NCBI GenBank assembly: GCA_014529385.2
Contig: CM043950.1
Span: forward strand, 151,906,945-151,966,944
Direction: 5' to 3'
Origin: Adiantum capillus-veneris
Lineage: Eukaryota > Streptophyta > Polypodiopsida > Polypodiales > Pteridaceae
Length of the DNA: 60,000 nucleotides
Part shown: positions 45,991 to 56,297 of the stretch, in pieces
Layout of the letters: every line of letters starts with the position of its first letter
Numbering within the stretch: the first letter of the stretch is position 1
The notes under the pieces: model-generated
What the model was told of the DNA's origin: nothing
Database searches by the model: none
The model's input: the letters and a program-made list of their open reading frames with translations, nothing else
Made by a program: the position numbers and the translations under genes

Positions 45991-46313
45991 AACACCCCCT
46001 ACTTCAAGTGCTTAGTCATGCTTGATGACTAAGGGGCTTGCTCATCCAAAGTCAAAAATATCCCTACAAGGAGGGGGGCGAGCCTACAAGGGGGGGGGGG
46101 GATGAGAGAGAACACACACACACACACACAAGGGAAGCCCCAGCTTGAAGAGGCAGCAAGGACACTTGTCAAGTTCCTCCCCATGTTGCCCTCATGGTGT
46201 GCCTGAAGCCTATTGGTTGGCCACCCAAGGGGTCCAATGATAATTTAGGATATTTAATTAATTGATTTTGAATTTATCAAGTCCTCTCTCTCAAAGGGGA
46301 AAGGGGGACACTT

Positions 46314-46501
46314 TGAAGGGGATCGGGGAGCACCACAGACGGAGAGTGTGAGAGAGAGAAGGAGAGACACATACGATGTGGGTGGGGAGACTCCAAGAGT
46401 AAGCAGCCCCCTATACACTTATGCTATGTATAAGGTATACAAGTCAGTGGGCGCCCGGACTCTAGGCGGCCGGGCAAGGCACAGGCGCCTATACCCCAAC
46501 A
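46314..46501 (-). repeat. 3' LTR of copia-N2
   Basis: Minus strand TGTTGGGGTATAGGCG to ATCCCCTTCA, 188 bp; very similar to 49708-49895. Confidence 0.94.
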
Positions 46502-46580
46502 ACCTCCCACTTAAAGGCGACTGTGCCTTTAAGCAAGGGAACCTAGTCTAAAGACTACAAAAGGTGAGAGAAAACCGCTC

Positions 46581-48266
46581 TCAACCGATGCCCACCGGCT
46601 GGCTGTGATCGTGTGCATCCGGCTCTACTGATAGACAATCATCTTGCTGTGAAAGCCACACAGAGCTAGCTCCAAGCTCTGCAAATAGTCTATAAGAGCT
46701 CATGCACTCCTGCAGGTATCCGTCCAATACCTGCAAACCTCCCCTATGCTCTATGCCGAGATCAGTCATCGAACAACTAATCAACCTTCCTGCAAATGCT
46801 CCCACTGCAGCTGCTATGTTGGGCCTCGAGATCAGCATCTCGTACATAAGGACACCGAACGTTGATGCAACCCTGGCAACCTCTGCCACCTCCAACTCAG
46901 AACTCAACTCATGGCAATCATGTCCCCTATCATAGAGACCATGGCACTCTGACTCCGAGCTCTGGAGTGACTCCTTGTGCCCACCACATATCACATGTGT
47001 ACCAAGTGTATCCATATGTCCTAAATCTGCATCAAGCTCTGGCATAAGCATATCAAGAAATGACTCCACAATAGTCGACATCTCAGCATCCATGCGAGTC
47101 ATCTCTGTCATCACCTCTGATGACTCATCTTGCTGTGACTCACTAGAGCTGTCCCGCTCTACCTGTGCATCCGTAGACCCAACCTGCACAACAAAGTCAC
47201 TGCTCTGCACTCCATGCAAAGCATCCTGCAACCCACAAGCAAAAGAGACTCGCCTGCTCTCTCGCTCTCTACCTAGTTGCGTGATCACAGAGACAACACC
47301 GTCTCTCCCGTGATCCACATGCAATGGGTAACCTGTACCACTCCTGGCACCTCTCGCAATCACTAGCGAACCCAAATGCATCACAAAATCTCGCTCTCAT
47401 AGCGAAATCTGACATCCACTATCCCGTAACTGTCTCACTGAGATCAAATCCCGTCTCAGATCTAGCACATAACGCACATGACGCAGGGTAAATCTCATAC
47501 CACTGGGCAAGGACAAACATACGTTTCCTGCACCCTCAATGTCATACAAAAAACCATCAGCCATGTGCACACAATCAAGTCTCCCACTAGAAAACGTGCT
47601 AAACCACTCACGATGCGACGTGACATGGAAAGTAGCATCTGAATCTAGTAACCAATGTGAAGACAATGTGCAATCCGATATGCAATCCGTAGACATAAAA
47701 TCGTCTGAAGACAAGCTAGATGTAAATGTGACATCGCCATCACAAGCATACTCAGTAACCACCGTACTGATCTCACTAGCATCTGTCATACCCAAATCTG
47801 CATCACACATCTGTCGCCTCCGTTGTCTCAAACGCCTGAAACATCGACGCCTAATGTGCCCTCTATGTCCACAATGCCAACATGTCAAGTCTCTATGCCG
47901 TCGAGACTTGCGTGTGGGATCAATATCTCCCATGGACATAGAAGTGGGACTAGACTTCCCTGTAGACATGGATGTCGCGTATATAGCATGTAAACTCTGC
48001 CATAAAGCATGAGTTGTAGTCTCCCTCGAGACGTGCCAGTAACTAGACTCAATCAGATGCAAACGAATCGTAGACATTGCCAACTCATCAAGATCCTGCC
48101 AATCATCATCACGCATAGACTTGGGCTTCGCCGATAAACCACACAAGGGTTTATCCTGCCCCAAATCCGCCAATGCAACAAGCATATGCTCCTTCCAAGC
48201 AACAAAATCTGCACCATCAAACTGTGTCAGACCATAACGCTGGAAGTCAAATGAAAAATCAGCCAT
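46581..48266 (-). pseudogene. copia-N2 gag-protease-linker-RT-tail ORF
   Basis: Start at the Met at 48266 (MADFSFDFQRYGLTQFDGAD), chosen by alignment to N1. Gag includes DDWQDLDELAMSTIRLHL; zinc knuckle CWHCGHRGHIRRRC; protease-like WLLDSDATFHVTSHREWF, in which the glycine of DSGA is Asp; VRQLRDSGCQ; then a TGA at 47397-47399 and, in the same frame, LVIARG, an acidic Ser-rich linker with SFLDMLMPELDADL and HVICGGHKESLQSSESEC, and GVLMYEMLISRPNIAAAVG, the last recognisable piece of RT. The end is SQPVGIG at 46581. N1 has the matching parts in the same order, with its stops at different places. The frame is therefore open apart from one codon. Confidence 0.8.
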
Positions 48267-49707
48267 AATGCTCGCAAAAGAGCAACCAACAATGAGTAGC
48301 AAATGTCAACCAAATCAGCCCTAAACTGGCTCGAATCGCATCAACAAAAGTCTGCAAATATGGCTGTAAAATATGATGCAAAGTTGCACCAGTAACCGTG
48401 CAAAGCCTTGCACAAAATCACAAGTCAATATGACTCAATCGCGCAAAAATATCTGACAAAATTTTGGCAGAGTCTCCTTTGTAACTGGAGCAAAATCTCA
48501 ACAGTAAACCTCAAAGAGACAATAATATATGCCACAATGGCCAATCCGGGAATAAACTCGACCGGAATCACCTCACAAAGTCATACATATGAGCATACCC
48601 GCTCTTGCCGGAGTACCACTCAACGGCACCTCAAATGGCATACATGTGAGTGATGATTGCTGCCAAAATACCTTTCAATGACCAAATGTCTGCCAGATAA
48701 CTATAGCAACATTTCGCAAAACCTTGCAAGATCTGTCGCTATGCGCAATACGAAATACGGCACACAAGGGCATACGCAAGTGACTCCAAACTCCAACCAA
48801 ATGATGACTGAAAATCACCTGTCAAAGTGGGAGTAAACTCAACCACTAAACTGTCAAAGAGCAACCTACGGATACGTAGAAGCTATGGCGAGAACCTGGA
48901 TAAAATCCAAGAGAGTTTCTCTATAAATTGAGCCAAATCTCAAATAATCTCAGCCATAAACAAATACACAAATCCATATATGGCATACATAAACTGCCAA
49001 GACCATGGCAACATAGCTCACTCTCGCATGAGTGGCTCTCTGGACAAACGCATATCCAAAAACCTGTGTACACCTATGAATTTGCTGGTTGCTGCAGAAA
49101 ATACTCCGTGTGTGTGAGATATACCAAAAACAGTGTTTTTGGGACCCGAAAGTGCACAAATAAACCTGCTGCTGTATCTGCTGTAATTCAAAGCATAATT
49201 TCAGCAAATAGACATCACCATCGTGTCCGGAGCGTGCCAAAACCCTGACCTAGACTCCTGGATCATGTAGATCTGACTCTGTACGACGAAGCTACGCAAA
49301 AAATTGCGTTTTAGAGCCCGAAAATGGCAAAAACGAGCTGCACACAGTCTTGAACCTGCTCCTGCTCCACTCTGTGTGATGCAATGTCCTCTCAATGCAA
49401 GCTCCAACGCAAGAGCTCTGCCACAACAACATCCAACCACTCGAATGTCAAGCTCTCCTCCGCCGAGCACTTCTCTGACAAGCTCCACTGAGCTCAAAAG
49501 CTCCTCTCACCAAGGAAGCCGCAACCGCCTCCTCGACCAAGCTTGACCACACCAAGCTCCTAAGCTCCAAAGACAATTCTCCTCAAGCTAGAATCACTCT
49601 CCGTGAAACTCTGCGATCGAACTCCACCATCGAGAGCGAGCGAGCTATCGCCTCGAAGCTCTCAAAGCCGTCGTGCTCTCCGCGGTCACCATAGCTCTGA
49701 TACCAAT
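48267..49707 (-). other. copia-N2 leader
   Basis: 1.4 kb between the gag start and the LTR with no supported ORF. The PBS (minus ATTGGTATCAGAGC) lies at its upstream end, about 49694-49707. The length is unusual for an element with so small a coding region and leaves room for packaging signals, which I cannot identify. Confidence 0.6.
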
Positions 49708-49895
49708 TGAAGGGGATCGGGGAGCACCACAGACGGAGAGTGAGAGAGAGAGAAGGAGAGACACATACGATGTGGGTGGGGAGACTCCAAGAGTGAGCAG
49801 CCCCCTATACACTTATGTTATGTATAAGGTATACAAGTCAGTGGGCGCCCAGACTCTGGGCGGCCGGGCAAGGCACAGGTGCCTATACCCCAACA
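49708..49895 (-). repeat. 5' LTR of copia-N2
   Basis: 188 bp, with scattered differences from its partner (for example GTGTGAGAG/GTGAGAGAG), pointing to a fairly recent insertion. Confidence 0.94.
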
Positions 49896-50735
49896 CACTT
49901 GTCCCAAGGCTACCCATGTTGCTTGTAATGGCTCCTGCTTGTGATTGGCTAGGCCTGGAGGGGTCCAATGAGCTTCAAGCATGAGCTACAAGGGGGGTCG
50001 ACCCAAGCAAGCTAGGGGGTGCTTAGGGGGTATACTCACCCACACACACTCACAAACACTCTCATTGTGTACTATGCAAAGTGCAAGAGCTCCCTCTCCC
50101 TCTCCAAGCAAGTAAAGGTTGAGAGCCTACACCAACACTCTTGGCTATGGAGTGCAAATCCAACCGAGAGCCATGCTTCAATGCTTAAGCTCGCCATCTC
50201 CTTCTTCTTCATTACTATGCTAGTATGTATCCTAGCAACAAGAGTATGATAAGTGAGGAACTAATTCTTTCTCCTACGAAATGTTTCTTCTTCCTCTTCC
50301 CTACCCTCATTCCCTGCTAGCTCTCTCCACCTTCGAAGGTGTTTGAGGTCTTGGGACTGAGGCTTGGGATAGTTAAAGCTTTCTTCAAGTTTATGTTATG
50401 TTGGTGATGCATGAAGCTTTCCATCTTCATTGCTTCACCTAGGTCACAAGGAACACAAAGAATGTATTGTAACAAGTCTCTCTTTATGGGAGAAATCATA
50501 ATACAAATTCCTATTGGAGGGGGGACCGGCTCCACATAAATCCGGTCCTCAACTGTTGTCATGTTCTCTAAATTCTCTCTCTTGCAAAAGTATTGTCCAT
50601 GCCAAGTTAACTAATTGCTATAATTATGTTGCTATCTTCAATTATGTCTACCCGCTATGCTCACAAAATTATTTCTTGAAGGTACTCTCATTAAATTCCG
50701 CTACTCTCAAATTGAATAGGCAAATTCCATTACAT

Positions 50736-50747
50736 TGGTATCAGAGC
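50736..50747 (+). promoter_or_regulatory. PBS of gypsy-B (initiator tRNA-Met)
   Basis: TGGTATCAGAGC one base after the LTR end. A leader of about 400 bp without a supported ORF follows, up to 51149. Confidence 0.92.
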
Positions 50748-51148
50748 ATTTGGTTTCTCTTTTCTTGCTTAAGAAGAGAGGTCCTTAAGTAGCCTATAAA
50801 TGGTTGATGTTGTTAATTATAATAGAGTAAGTGGAACTAGGATCTAATATCGGTTTTGTTAAGCCCACTATGTGGGGGATGGTGCACACCTCGGGAGCTT
50901 TGGACTTAATAATGGAGTCTTTTTAGACTTGCCTACGGCTTTACCATTATTGAGCCATAAGAAGTCCGAAAGGAGCTAGCCCTTGGCAACTCTGCTATGT
51001 TAGACCCACTCCTCTACTCTCTATAATTAACCACTTTGAGCCGTGGGTGTAGATACTTAAGAGCCGATTTTCAAAGGCTAAGAGGAGTGGCAACTAAGGT
51101 TTTGTATTGCCAAAGCATACACTAAGTATAAACATAAATTTTGTTAAC

Positions 51149-54100
51149 ATGGCTGACAATAATCAAGAGAGTAGAATGAACATTGATAGCTTTGATTTTG
51201 CACATGAAGGTGCTAATGATGATGCTCCCATGTTTGTGAATTATCTCGTCACTAGGTTGCAACAAGCTATGGGCAACCCCGTTTTGCAAGCCGAAGTTAT
51301 TCAACAACTTCGTGCTTATGGAATTTCCCTTCCTCTCCCAGAGGAGAGAGAGCTTAGGAGGCCTCTTGAAGAGACCCCCAAAAGAAGACTCTCCCCCATT
51401 CGAGAGGAGGAATCCAAAGAGAAAGAAAGCAACGACAGTCTAAGTTCTTCTGAAGATGTGGCTCCACGAAGATGGCGGTCTAGACGATCGCCTACTCCTC
51501 CTAAGAGGAAAAGAGAAACCTATAGTCCTTCTCCCCATCACTCTGGAAGGCAAGAGAGGAAACAAAGGAAGAAAAGGGCTAGGAAGAGGTCATCCTCTTC
51601 TCCTTCTTCTTCACCTTCCTCCTCTTCCGATGAAAGTTATGGCTATTCTCCTAGAGAATACAAGAGGGGAGGACATTGCAAATCATTTCCTGCATGGCGA
51701 AGGTCACAAAAGCTAAAGAAGTTCAAGGAGGGAGGAAAGAGTATCTCTTTTCTCACCTACGATGGCACCTTTGGTGCTACCGACAAAGTGTTGGCCTTCA
51801 TCCAGCAATTTGATGCGGCCTTTGGGGACGAGGGCTTCACAGAGTCCTCCAAGCTACGCCATGTAGCTATGCACTTCCAAAAATCAGCTCGTCAATGGTG
51901 GGCTAGCCTTCGTGGCAATGGAGAAGCCCAAAAGACATGGAAAACTCTACGAGTTTCCATCATGAAGCAATTTCTTCCAAGCGATACTAAAGATAAAGTT
52001 CTTACCGAATGGCGCGGCTTGAAGCTTCTCTCTCATGAGTCTATCAACAAGTATGTAGACAAGTTTTGGGATTTACATCTCAAAGATACTGTCTTTCAAA
52101 AGATAGACTTTGCCGAGCAAAGACAGCAATTCTGTGCGGGATTACCTGAAGAGATGGCCGAATACATCAACTCTCAACGGCCTGGTACTATTACCAAAGT
52201 AATCCATCACACCATGGTTGCTTCACGCATCAATTTCCATCAAGGGGCTAGACGTAATGTCAAGCCCATGGAAAACAAAGATAAAAATGATGCAAAGGGG
52301 AAATCCAATGCACAAAATAATTCCCAAGGCACTTCCAACAACAACAATAACAACAACAACAATCGGTCCAAGGAGAAGGGAGTTTACAAAGGTCAAAACA
52401 AACTCTCTCCTGAAGAGCTTGAAGCTTTTCGCAAGGACCATAAATGTTTCAAGTGTGGGGAGCAAGGACATGGCTATCGTTCTTGCCCCAATAAGAATAC
52501 TCGCAATGAGACTCCTAGGGCTTCCACCTTCGAAGCTCCAAAAGAGGATGCTCATTGCAAAGGATCATCACTCTCCTATGCTTGGGGAAAGGTAAGAGAG
52601 CATGATGCCTTCATCTTGTTTGACCCTGGCTCTACTCTCAACTTCATATCAATAGAGTTGGCCACCAAATTGTGCATTCAAGCTTTTGAGATGGGAGATA
52701 TAGTAACAGTTGATGCAGCTTTCAAGGGACAACAAGCCTCCGTTACTCCCTTGATTGGGAAGTTGAGGCTTCATGTCCAAAGCTATGTCGACAAAGAAGA
52801 CTTCTTCATCTCTCCTCTCCAACATCAGGATGTTATCCTAGGGGCACCATGGTTTGATCGCATGGCTGCCAACATGAAGTTCCCTGAAAGGAGAATTTAC
52901 TTCACCTACAGGGGAAAGAACATGTATATAGATGCTAGTGAGCGTGGTCGCACTATTCCACTTGTAAATCCTCTTTCTTTTGATAAATCAATGAAGAGCT
53001 CCGTTTCTGCGTACATGATTTATGTCAAAGAGTCTCTAAAAGCTAATAATGTTTCATCAAATGAAAATGATAGGAATCAAGAAGAGTTAGACTTGTCTAC
53101 TTTTCTAAAAGGATTCCAAGATGTGTTCATCGATGATATCCCTATGGACCTACCTCCAAAACGAGGGGATGATGACCATCGTATTGAGCTCCTTCCAGGA
53201 AGCTCACCGCCTAACAAACCTCCTTATCGAGTCTCACAAGCTCAACAAGAGGAGATTATGAGGCAAGTACAGGAATTGGTAGACAAAGGGATGGTGAGGC
53301 CTAGTTCCTCTCCCTTTTGTTCTCCAGTCCTTTTAGTGCAAAACAAAGATGGTACATACCGTATGTGTGTGGACTATCGAGCACTAAACCATATCACTAT
53401 CAAAAACAGATTTCTCGTGCCTCGGGTAGAAGATCTGTTTGATAAGCTACAAGGATCTACCTACTTCAGTAGCATTGACCTTAAGAGTGGCTATCATCAA
53501 ATAAGGATAGTGGATGAAGATATCCTAAAGACCGCGTTTCGCACAACATTTGGTCTTTATGAATATCTAGTCATGCCTTTTGGCTTGACTAATGCACCAG
53601 CTACTTTCAATCGTCTCATGGAGAAAAATTTTAGACCATATCGTAAATTCACTGGAGTGTTCTTTGATGATATCATCATCTACTCCAAATCTTTGGAGGA
53701 ACATAAGCAACATCTCCAAGTGATTTTTCAAGCCTTGAGGGAAAACAAACTTTTTCTCAACCAAAAGAAAAGTGAATTCTTCCTTCAAGAGATTCAATAT
53801 CTAGGTCATATTATCTCTCACGATGGTATTCGTATGGATCCATCAAAGTTAGAGGTAATAAAATCACGGCCTAACCCAAGGAATCTACATGAGCTAAGAA
53901 GCTTTATTGGTATGTGTGCATACTATAGACGCTTCATAGCAAAATTCTCTCAAGTAGCAGGACCACTACACGACTTAACAAAGAAGAACGTTAAGTTTGT
54001 ATGGACTGCTAAGGAGCAAAATGCTTTTGAAAAACTCAAAGAGAAGCTTACTTCCCAACCAGTCCTCGTGCTTCCGGATCTCTCAAAACCATTTGAGGTC

Positions 54101-54211
54101 CAATGTGATGCTTGTGGTGATTGCCTTGGAGCGGTTTTGCTTCAAGAAGGGCATGCCATAGCATATGAAGCCGAAGGCTCAATAGTGATGAACGAGTCTG
54201 GGCATTTATGA
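51149..54211 (+). CDS. gypsy-B Gag-protease-RT-RNase H (open part)
   Basis: It starts at ATG 51149 (AACATGGCTGAC), preferred over 51107 because of context and because Gag of such elements usually begins near MADN. An Arg/Ser-rich N-terminal region (about 70-190) precedes the Retrotrans_gag domain (FGDEGFTESSKLRHVAMHF, ARQWWASLRGNGEAQKTW), zinc knuckle CFKCGEQGHGYRSC at 433-446, and a protease with LFDPGSTLNF at 492 (DPG in place of DSG/DTG). RT begins near 680 (MVRPSSSPFCSPVLLVQNKDG) with catalytic FFDD at 838-841. The RNase H start is PFEVQCDACGDCLGAVLL. The frame is lost between about 54165 and 54205, where small indels lead into the frame of the next entry. Confidence 0.9.
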   Translation: MADNNQESRMNIDSFDFAHEGANDDAPMFVNYLVTRLQQAMGNPVLQAEVIQQLRAYGISLPLPEERELRRPLEETPKRRLSPIREEESKEKESNDSLSSSEDVAPRRWRSRRSPTPPKRKRETYSPSPHHSGRQERKQRKKRARKRSSSSPSSSPSSSSDESYGYSPREYKRGGHCKSFPAWRRSQKLKKFKEGGKSISFLTYDGTFGATDKVLAFIQQFDAAFGDEGFTESSKLRHVAMHFQKSARQWWASLRGNGEAQKTWKTLRVSIMKQFLPSDTKDKVLTEWRGLKLLSHESINKYVDKFWDLHLKDTVFQKIDFAEQRQQFCAGLPEEMAEYINSQRPGTITKVIHHTMVASRINFHQGARRNVKPMENKDKNDAKGKSNAQNNSQGTSNNNNNNNNNRSKEKGVYKGQNKLSPEELEAFRKDHKCFKCGEQGHGYRSCPNKNTRNETPRASTFEAPKEDAHCKGSSLSYAWGKVREHDAFILFDPGSTLNFISIELATKLCIQAFEMGDIVTVDAAFKGQQASVTPLIGKLRLHVQSYVDKEDFFISPLQHQDVILGAPWFDRMAANMKFPERRIYFTYRGKNMYIDASERGRTIPLVNPLSFDKSMKSSVSAYMIYVKESLKANNVSSNENDRNQEELDLSTFLKGFQDVFIDDIPMDLPPKRGDDDHRIELLPGSSPPNKPPYRVSQAQQEEIMRQVQELVDKGMVRPSSSPFCSPVLLVQNKDGTYRMCVDYRALNHITIKNRFLVPRVEDLFDKLQGSTYFSSIDLKSGYHQIRIVDEDILKTAFRTTFGLYEYLVMPFGLTNAPATFNRLMEKNFRPYRKFTGVFFDDIIIYSKSLEEHKQHLQVIFQALRENKLFLNQKKSEFFLQEIQYLGHIISHDGIRMDPSKLEVIKSRPNPRNLHELRSFIGMCAYYRRFIAKFSQVAGPLHDLTKKNVKFVWTAKEQNAFEKLKEKLTSQPVLVLPDLSKPFEVQCDACGDCLGAVLLQEGHAIAYEAEGSIVMNESGHL

Positions 54212-55937
54212 GAAAGAGCTTTTAGCTGTTCTACATGCCCTAGATACATGGAAGCACTACCTATTGGGGACTCCATTTATCCTACGAACCGACCACCAAA
54301 GTCTCAAGTATTTCATGACGCAAACCAAGCTTTCCGACAAACAAATGAGGTGGGCAAATTTTCTTTCGCAATTTAATTTCCATATTGCTCACATAGCTGG
54401 TAAGCACAATCAAGTTGCCGATGCACTTTCACGACGACCAAAAGTTAATGCGGTGTCTATAGCTACTCACAATGATCTATCCTCTATGATAGATGAGTAT
54501 GCTACTGACCCTGACTTTAGAGACATAATGTCAGCCCTTGCTTTGGGGAAGAAAGAGGAACCATTCACCTTGCAGGATGGTTATCTTCTCCACGGCAATA
54601 GGCTATGTGTTACCCATTCCCTTCGTGAGAAGGTTATGTATGAATCCCATGCTCCTCCATATGCAGGGCATAGAGGTATTCAACCTACTCTCCGAGGAGT
54701 AGAGACGTATTTCTATTGGCCTACCATGAAAGTGGACATACAAGAGTATGTTTCAAAATGTGTAGTATGCCAAAAGACCAAGTATGATAGAGGGAAGCAA
54801 CCTGGATTACTCCAGCCATTGCCTATTCCAAATTCACCATGGGAGAGTATATCCATGGATTTCATCTTTGGATTACCCAAGTCTATCCATGGGAATACAG
54901 GAATATGGACAATAGTCGACAGGTTTAGCAAGCAAGCACATTTTATTTCTGTCAAAAAGACTATTAAGGCACATCAAATGGCAACTCTCTTCATATCTCA
55001 GATTTTCAAGCACCATGGATTACCCACATCCATCGTGTCAGATAGAGATCCTAGAATAACCAGTAATTTCTGGAAAGGTCTCTTTGAAAATCTAGGAACA
55101 AGATTGAATTTCTCTTCGGCCTATCACCCACAAACGGATGGCCAAAGTGAGATAGCCAATCTTACGATACTCGATCTACTCAAGACTTATGTTACCGAAG
55201 TAGATCAACGCTCACAATGGGAAAAGTATTTACCTCTAGTAGACTATGCCTACAATAATACTGTACATACTTCTACCGGGAAAGCACCTTTCGAGATCAT
55301 AGAGGGAAGACCTAAAAGTCCCTTGCTACTCAAAGTACATGGGAAGATCTTCGCCGCCGATGAATATAGCCGTGACCTACAAGAATCTTTTCAAAAGATT
55401 AGGGAGGCTATAGCCATCTCTCAACAAAAGCAAAAAGCTACTGCTGATAAGCACAGAAGAGCCTTAATGTTCAACAAAAATGATTGGGTCTTACTCAAGT
55501 TTCCTAAGGCTCGATCAAGGCAAACGACGGGCAAAAATCCCACGGGCCATCAAAAGTATTATGCTAAACTAGCAAAAAGATACTATGGTCCTTTCCAAAT
55601 CTTGAAGCCTATCAATGAGACGGCTTATCAACTCAAGTTGCCCAACCATTGGCTTATACACAATGCCTTTCATGTAAGTCTACTTAAGCCCTACAAAGGA
55701 GAGCCACCAATTGAACCAATTATTGAAGACCCTCCCGAAATTGAAGACCAAGAAGAGGTGCTACAACCCGAAGCTGTCCTTCGGCATGAAGACAAGGTAC
55801 TACGACATGGTAAGATAATCCGACGGTATCTTATTAAGTTGAAAAATTATCCTTTTGAAGATGCTAAATGGATGCAAGGAGTACAACTTAAGGATAGTAT
55901 GAACCTTGTCAATGCTTACAATGCTACATTAGAGTAA
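54195..55937 (+). CDS. gypsy-B RNase H-integrase-chromodomain (open part)
   Basis: This is the continuation of the polyprotein after the frameshift; it has no start of its own. It reads the RNase H rest (YEKELLAVLHAL, FILRTDHQSLKYF), an integrase zinc-binding segment (APPYAGHRGIQPTLRG...CVVCQKTKYDRGK), and an integrase core with SMDFIFGLP, SDRDPRITSNFW and HPQTDGQSEIAN, which hold the D, D and E. Then come a GPY/F-type segment (RYYGPFQILKPINETAYQLK, NAFHVSLLKPY) and a C-terminal chromodomain-like YLIKLKNYPFEDAKW. The usual KW of the chromodomain is KL here, removing one aromatic-cage residue. The stop is at 55937. Confidence 0.9.
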   Translation, partial: SLGIYEKELLAVLHALDTWKHYLLGTPFILRTDHQSLKYFMTQTKLSDKQMRWANFLSQFNFHIAHIAGKHNQVADALSRRPKVNAVSIATHNDLSSMIDEYATDPDFRDIMSALALGKKEEPFTLQDGYLLHGNRLCVTHSLREKVMYESHAPPYAGHRGIQPTLRGVETYFYWPTMKVDIQEYVSKCVVCQKTKYDRGKQPGLLQPLPIPNSPWESISMDFIFGLPKSIHGNTGIWTIVDRFSKQAHFISVKKTIKAHQMATLFISQIFKHHGLPTSIVSDRDPRITSNFWKGLFENLGTRLNFSSAYHPQTDGQSEIANLTILDLLKTYVTEVDQRSQWEKYLPLVDYAYNNTVHTSTGKAPFEIIEGRPKSPLLLKVHGKIFAADEYSRDLQESFQKIREAIAISQQKQKATADKHRRALMFNKNDWVLLKFPKARSRQTTGKNPTGHQKYYAKLAKRYYGPFQILKPINETAYQLKLPNHWLIHNAFHVSLLKPYKGEPPIEPIIEDPPEIEDQEEVLQPEAVLRHEDKVLRHGKIIRRYLIKLKNYPFEDAKWMQGVQLKDSMNLVNAYNATLE

Positions 55938-56297
55938 GCAAATGTACAACTCTCTTTTAAATGACTCATGTTTTTGTCTTATAAGACTAATCCTCTTTTT
56001 AATTGTGCACAAATTTAACTAGTATGCATGATTAGAATCATGTTTGTGATGACGACGTCTCTCAAACACCAAGTAGAATTTGTCACTCTACTTTGGGAGA
56101 ATGAAATGGACTAAAGAGCAGACATGCTTGCGGCAGCTTTGTCTCCCAAGCACCAAATGGATTAGTCATCCATCTTGGAAAGATGTCGTAGGGTAAAAAA
56201 GGGATCCTCTACCCGCTAAGTACGATTGACTAATGACTAAGGCTTTATCTCTTCTACCTCATAGTCGAGGACGACTACGATTTCAAGAGAGAGGTAA
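55938..56297 (+). other. gypsy-B 3' untranslated region and polypurine tract
   Basis: 360 bp without an ORF. AAGAGAGAGG at about 56285-56294 is the likely polypurine tract, followed by TAA and then the LTR. Confidence 0.75.

Larger units (their letters stand above)
46314..49895 (-). mobile_element. copia-N2: complete pol-deleted copia element
   Basis: 188 bp LTRs at both ends and target duplication CACTT (46309-46313 and 49896-49900). On the minus strand: PBS ATTGGTATCAGAGC beside 49708, a non-coding leader of about 1.4 kb, gag-protease-linker-RT-tail, and the polypurine tract CTTTAAGTGGGAGGT (46502-46516). There is no integrase and no RT catalytic core. It sits in the 5' LTR of gypsy-B and is therefore younger than that insertion. 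Confidence 0.93.
45537..50734 (+). repeat. 5' LTR of gypsy-B (split at 46313/49901)
   Basis: TGTCATAAAATCTAATATC to CAAATTCCATTACA. It consists of 45537-46313 and 49901-50734, matching the 1640 bp 3' LTR. It includes a minisatellite of TGCTTGAGGTGCTTG-type units (about 45838-45990), a poly-G and a short (AC)n. Confidence 0.93.
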
